Source: Cunninghamella blakesleeana (taxonomy: Eukaryota; Mucoromycota; Mucoromycetes; Mucorales; Cunninghamellaceae). From it: DNA of 64,000 nucleotides. The first letter of the stretch is position 1. Each line of letters starts with the position of its first letter. Shown here piece by piece: positions 63,890 through 64,000 of this stretch. A program made the position numbers and the translations under genes. The notes below the pieces were generated by a model. The model saw only the letters and a list, made by a program, of their open reading frames with translations, did not search any database and was not told the origin of the DNA. Where the stretch lies: NCBI GenBank assembly GCA_017871115.1, contig JAFCIZ010000007.1, forward strand, positions 1,612,001 to 1,676,000. The letters are read 5' to 3'.

Positions 63890-64000
63890 TAAGTTATGTG
63901 TGAGATTAATACATGTGACATGGTTTTATAAAATATATATATCATGTGTTTATTTTTTTTCGATCAAAAATCCTTCACTTTTTTAAATATGGTAATTATT
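60727..64000. other. Gene-free AT-rich end of the window
   Basis: The promoter of the secreted-protein gene lies at the left. The rest has no coding segment I can support: poly-A/T runs (61045-61085), a (CA)n run at 61440-61453, TTTATTTATT-type tracts at 62580-62625, and a long (TA)n at about 63851-63885. Small open frames here are low-complexity. Confidence 0.6.

Overview
The window looks like nuclear DNA of a filamentous fungus, most probably an early-diverging one of the order Mucorales. It is very AT-rich, with many (TA)n, (ATT)n and poly-A/T tracts. Genes are split by short GT-AG introns (mostly 50-150 nt), and coding segments join in frame across every intron I reconstructed from about 25.4 kb onward. 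Two traits favour Mucorales: a tRNA-splicing RNA ligase that stands alone, without the kinase and phosphodiesterase domains fused to it in yeasts, and decayed DIRS and Tc1/mariner-type elements. I cannot name the species.

Left half (1 to about 25.2 kb): a repeat-rich, gene-poor accessory region. It opens with the 3' half of a decayed DIRS-type tyrosine-recombinase retrotransposon (1-2055). From 4.7 to 18.9 kb the same modules recur in the same order: a small cysteine-rich gene on the minus strand, a short AT-rich repeat, a small lysine-rich ORF, two decayed DDE-transposase fragments, and a 132-codon ORF of unknown function. Two copies of the 132-codon ORF (7627-8025 and 16646-17044) differ at only 2 of 399 positions, while their flanks are visibly diverged; a third copy (10441-10835) is a pseudogene. 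Also here are an unrecognised 201-aa ORF (9274-9879), a 45-bp minisatellite, two secreted proteins (19122-19631 and the 28-cysteine protein at 23962-24588), a pair of inverted related fragments (21.1 and 22.2 kb) and a 71-A homopolymer.

Right half (about 25.4 to 60.7 kb): a gene-dense core. In order: monofunctional tRNA-splicing RNA ligase (-), a transcription factor with two Zn2Cys6 clusters (-), a ten-exon class II DYRK/Pom1-type kinase (-), a Q/N/S-rich orphan (+), a small RRM protein (+), a Kre9/Knh1-like GPI-anchored wall protein (-), a FANCE-like Fanconi anaemia protein in eight exons (+), an eleven-exon Dal5-type major facilitator transporter with very small exons (-), mitochondrial ribosomal protein mL59 (-), the Qb-SNARE Vti1 (-), a TEA-domain transcription factor (+), a FYVE protein (-), a WDR68/DCAF7-type WD40 protein (+) and a secreted amphipathic protein (-). 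The last 3.3 kb holds no gene I can support.

The core genes are housekeeping and regulatory genes with no obvious shared pathway. The DYRK kinase and the WDR68-type protein belong to families whose animal members bind each other (WDR68 with class I DYRKs), but nothing here shows they act together. The most unusual part of the window is the modular duplicated array between 4.7 and 18.9 kb.
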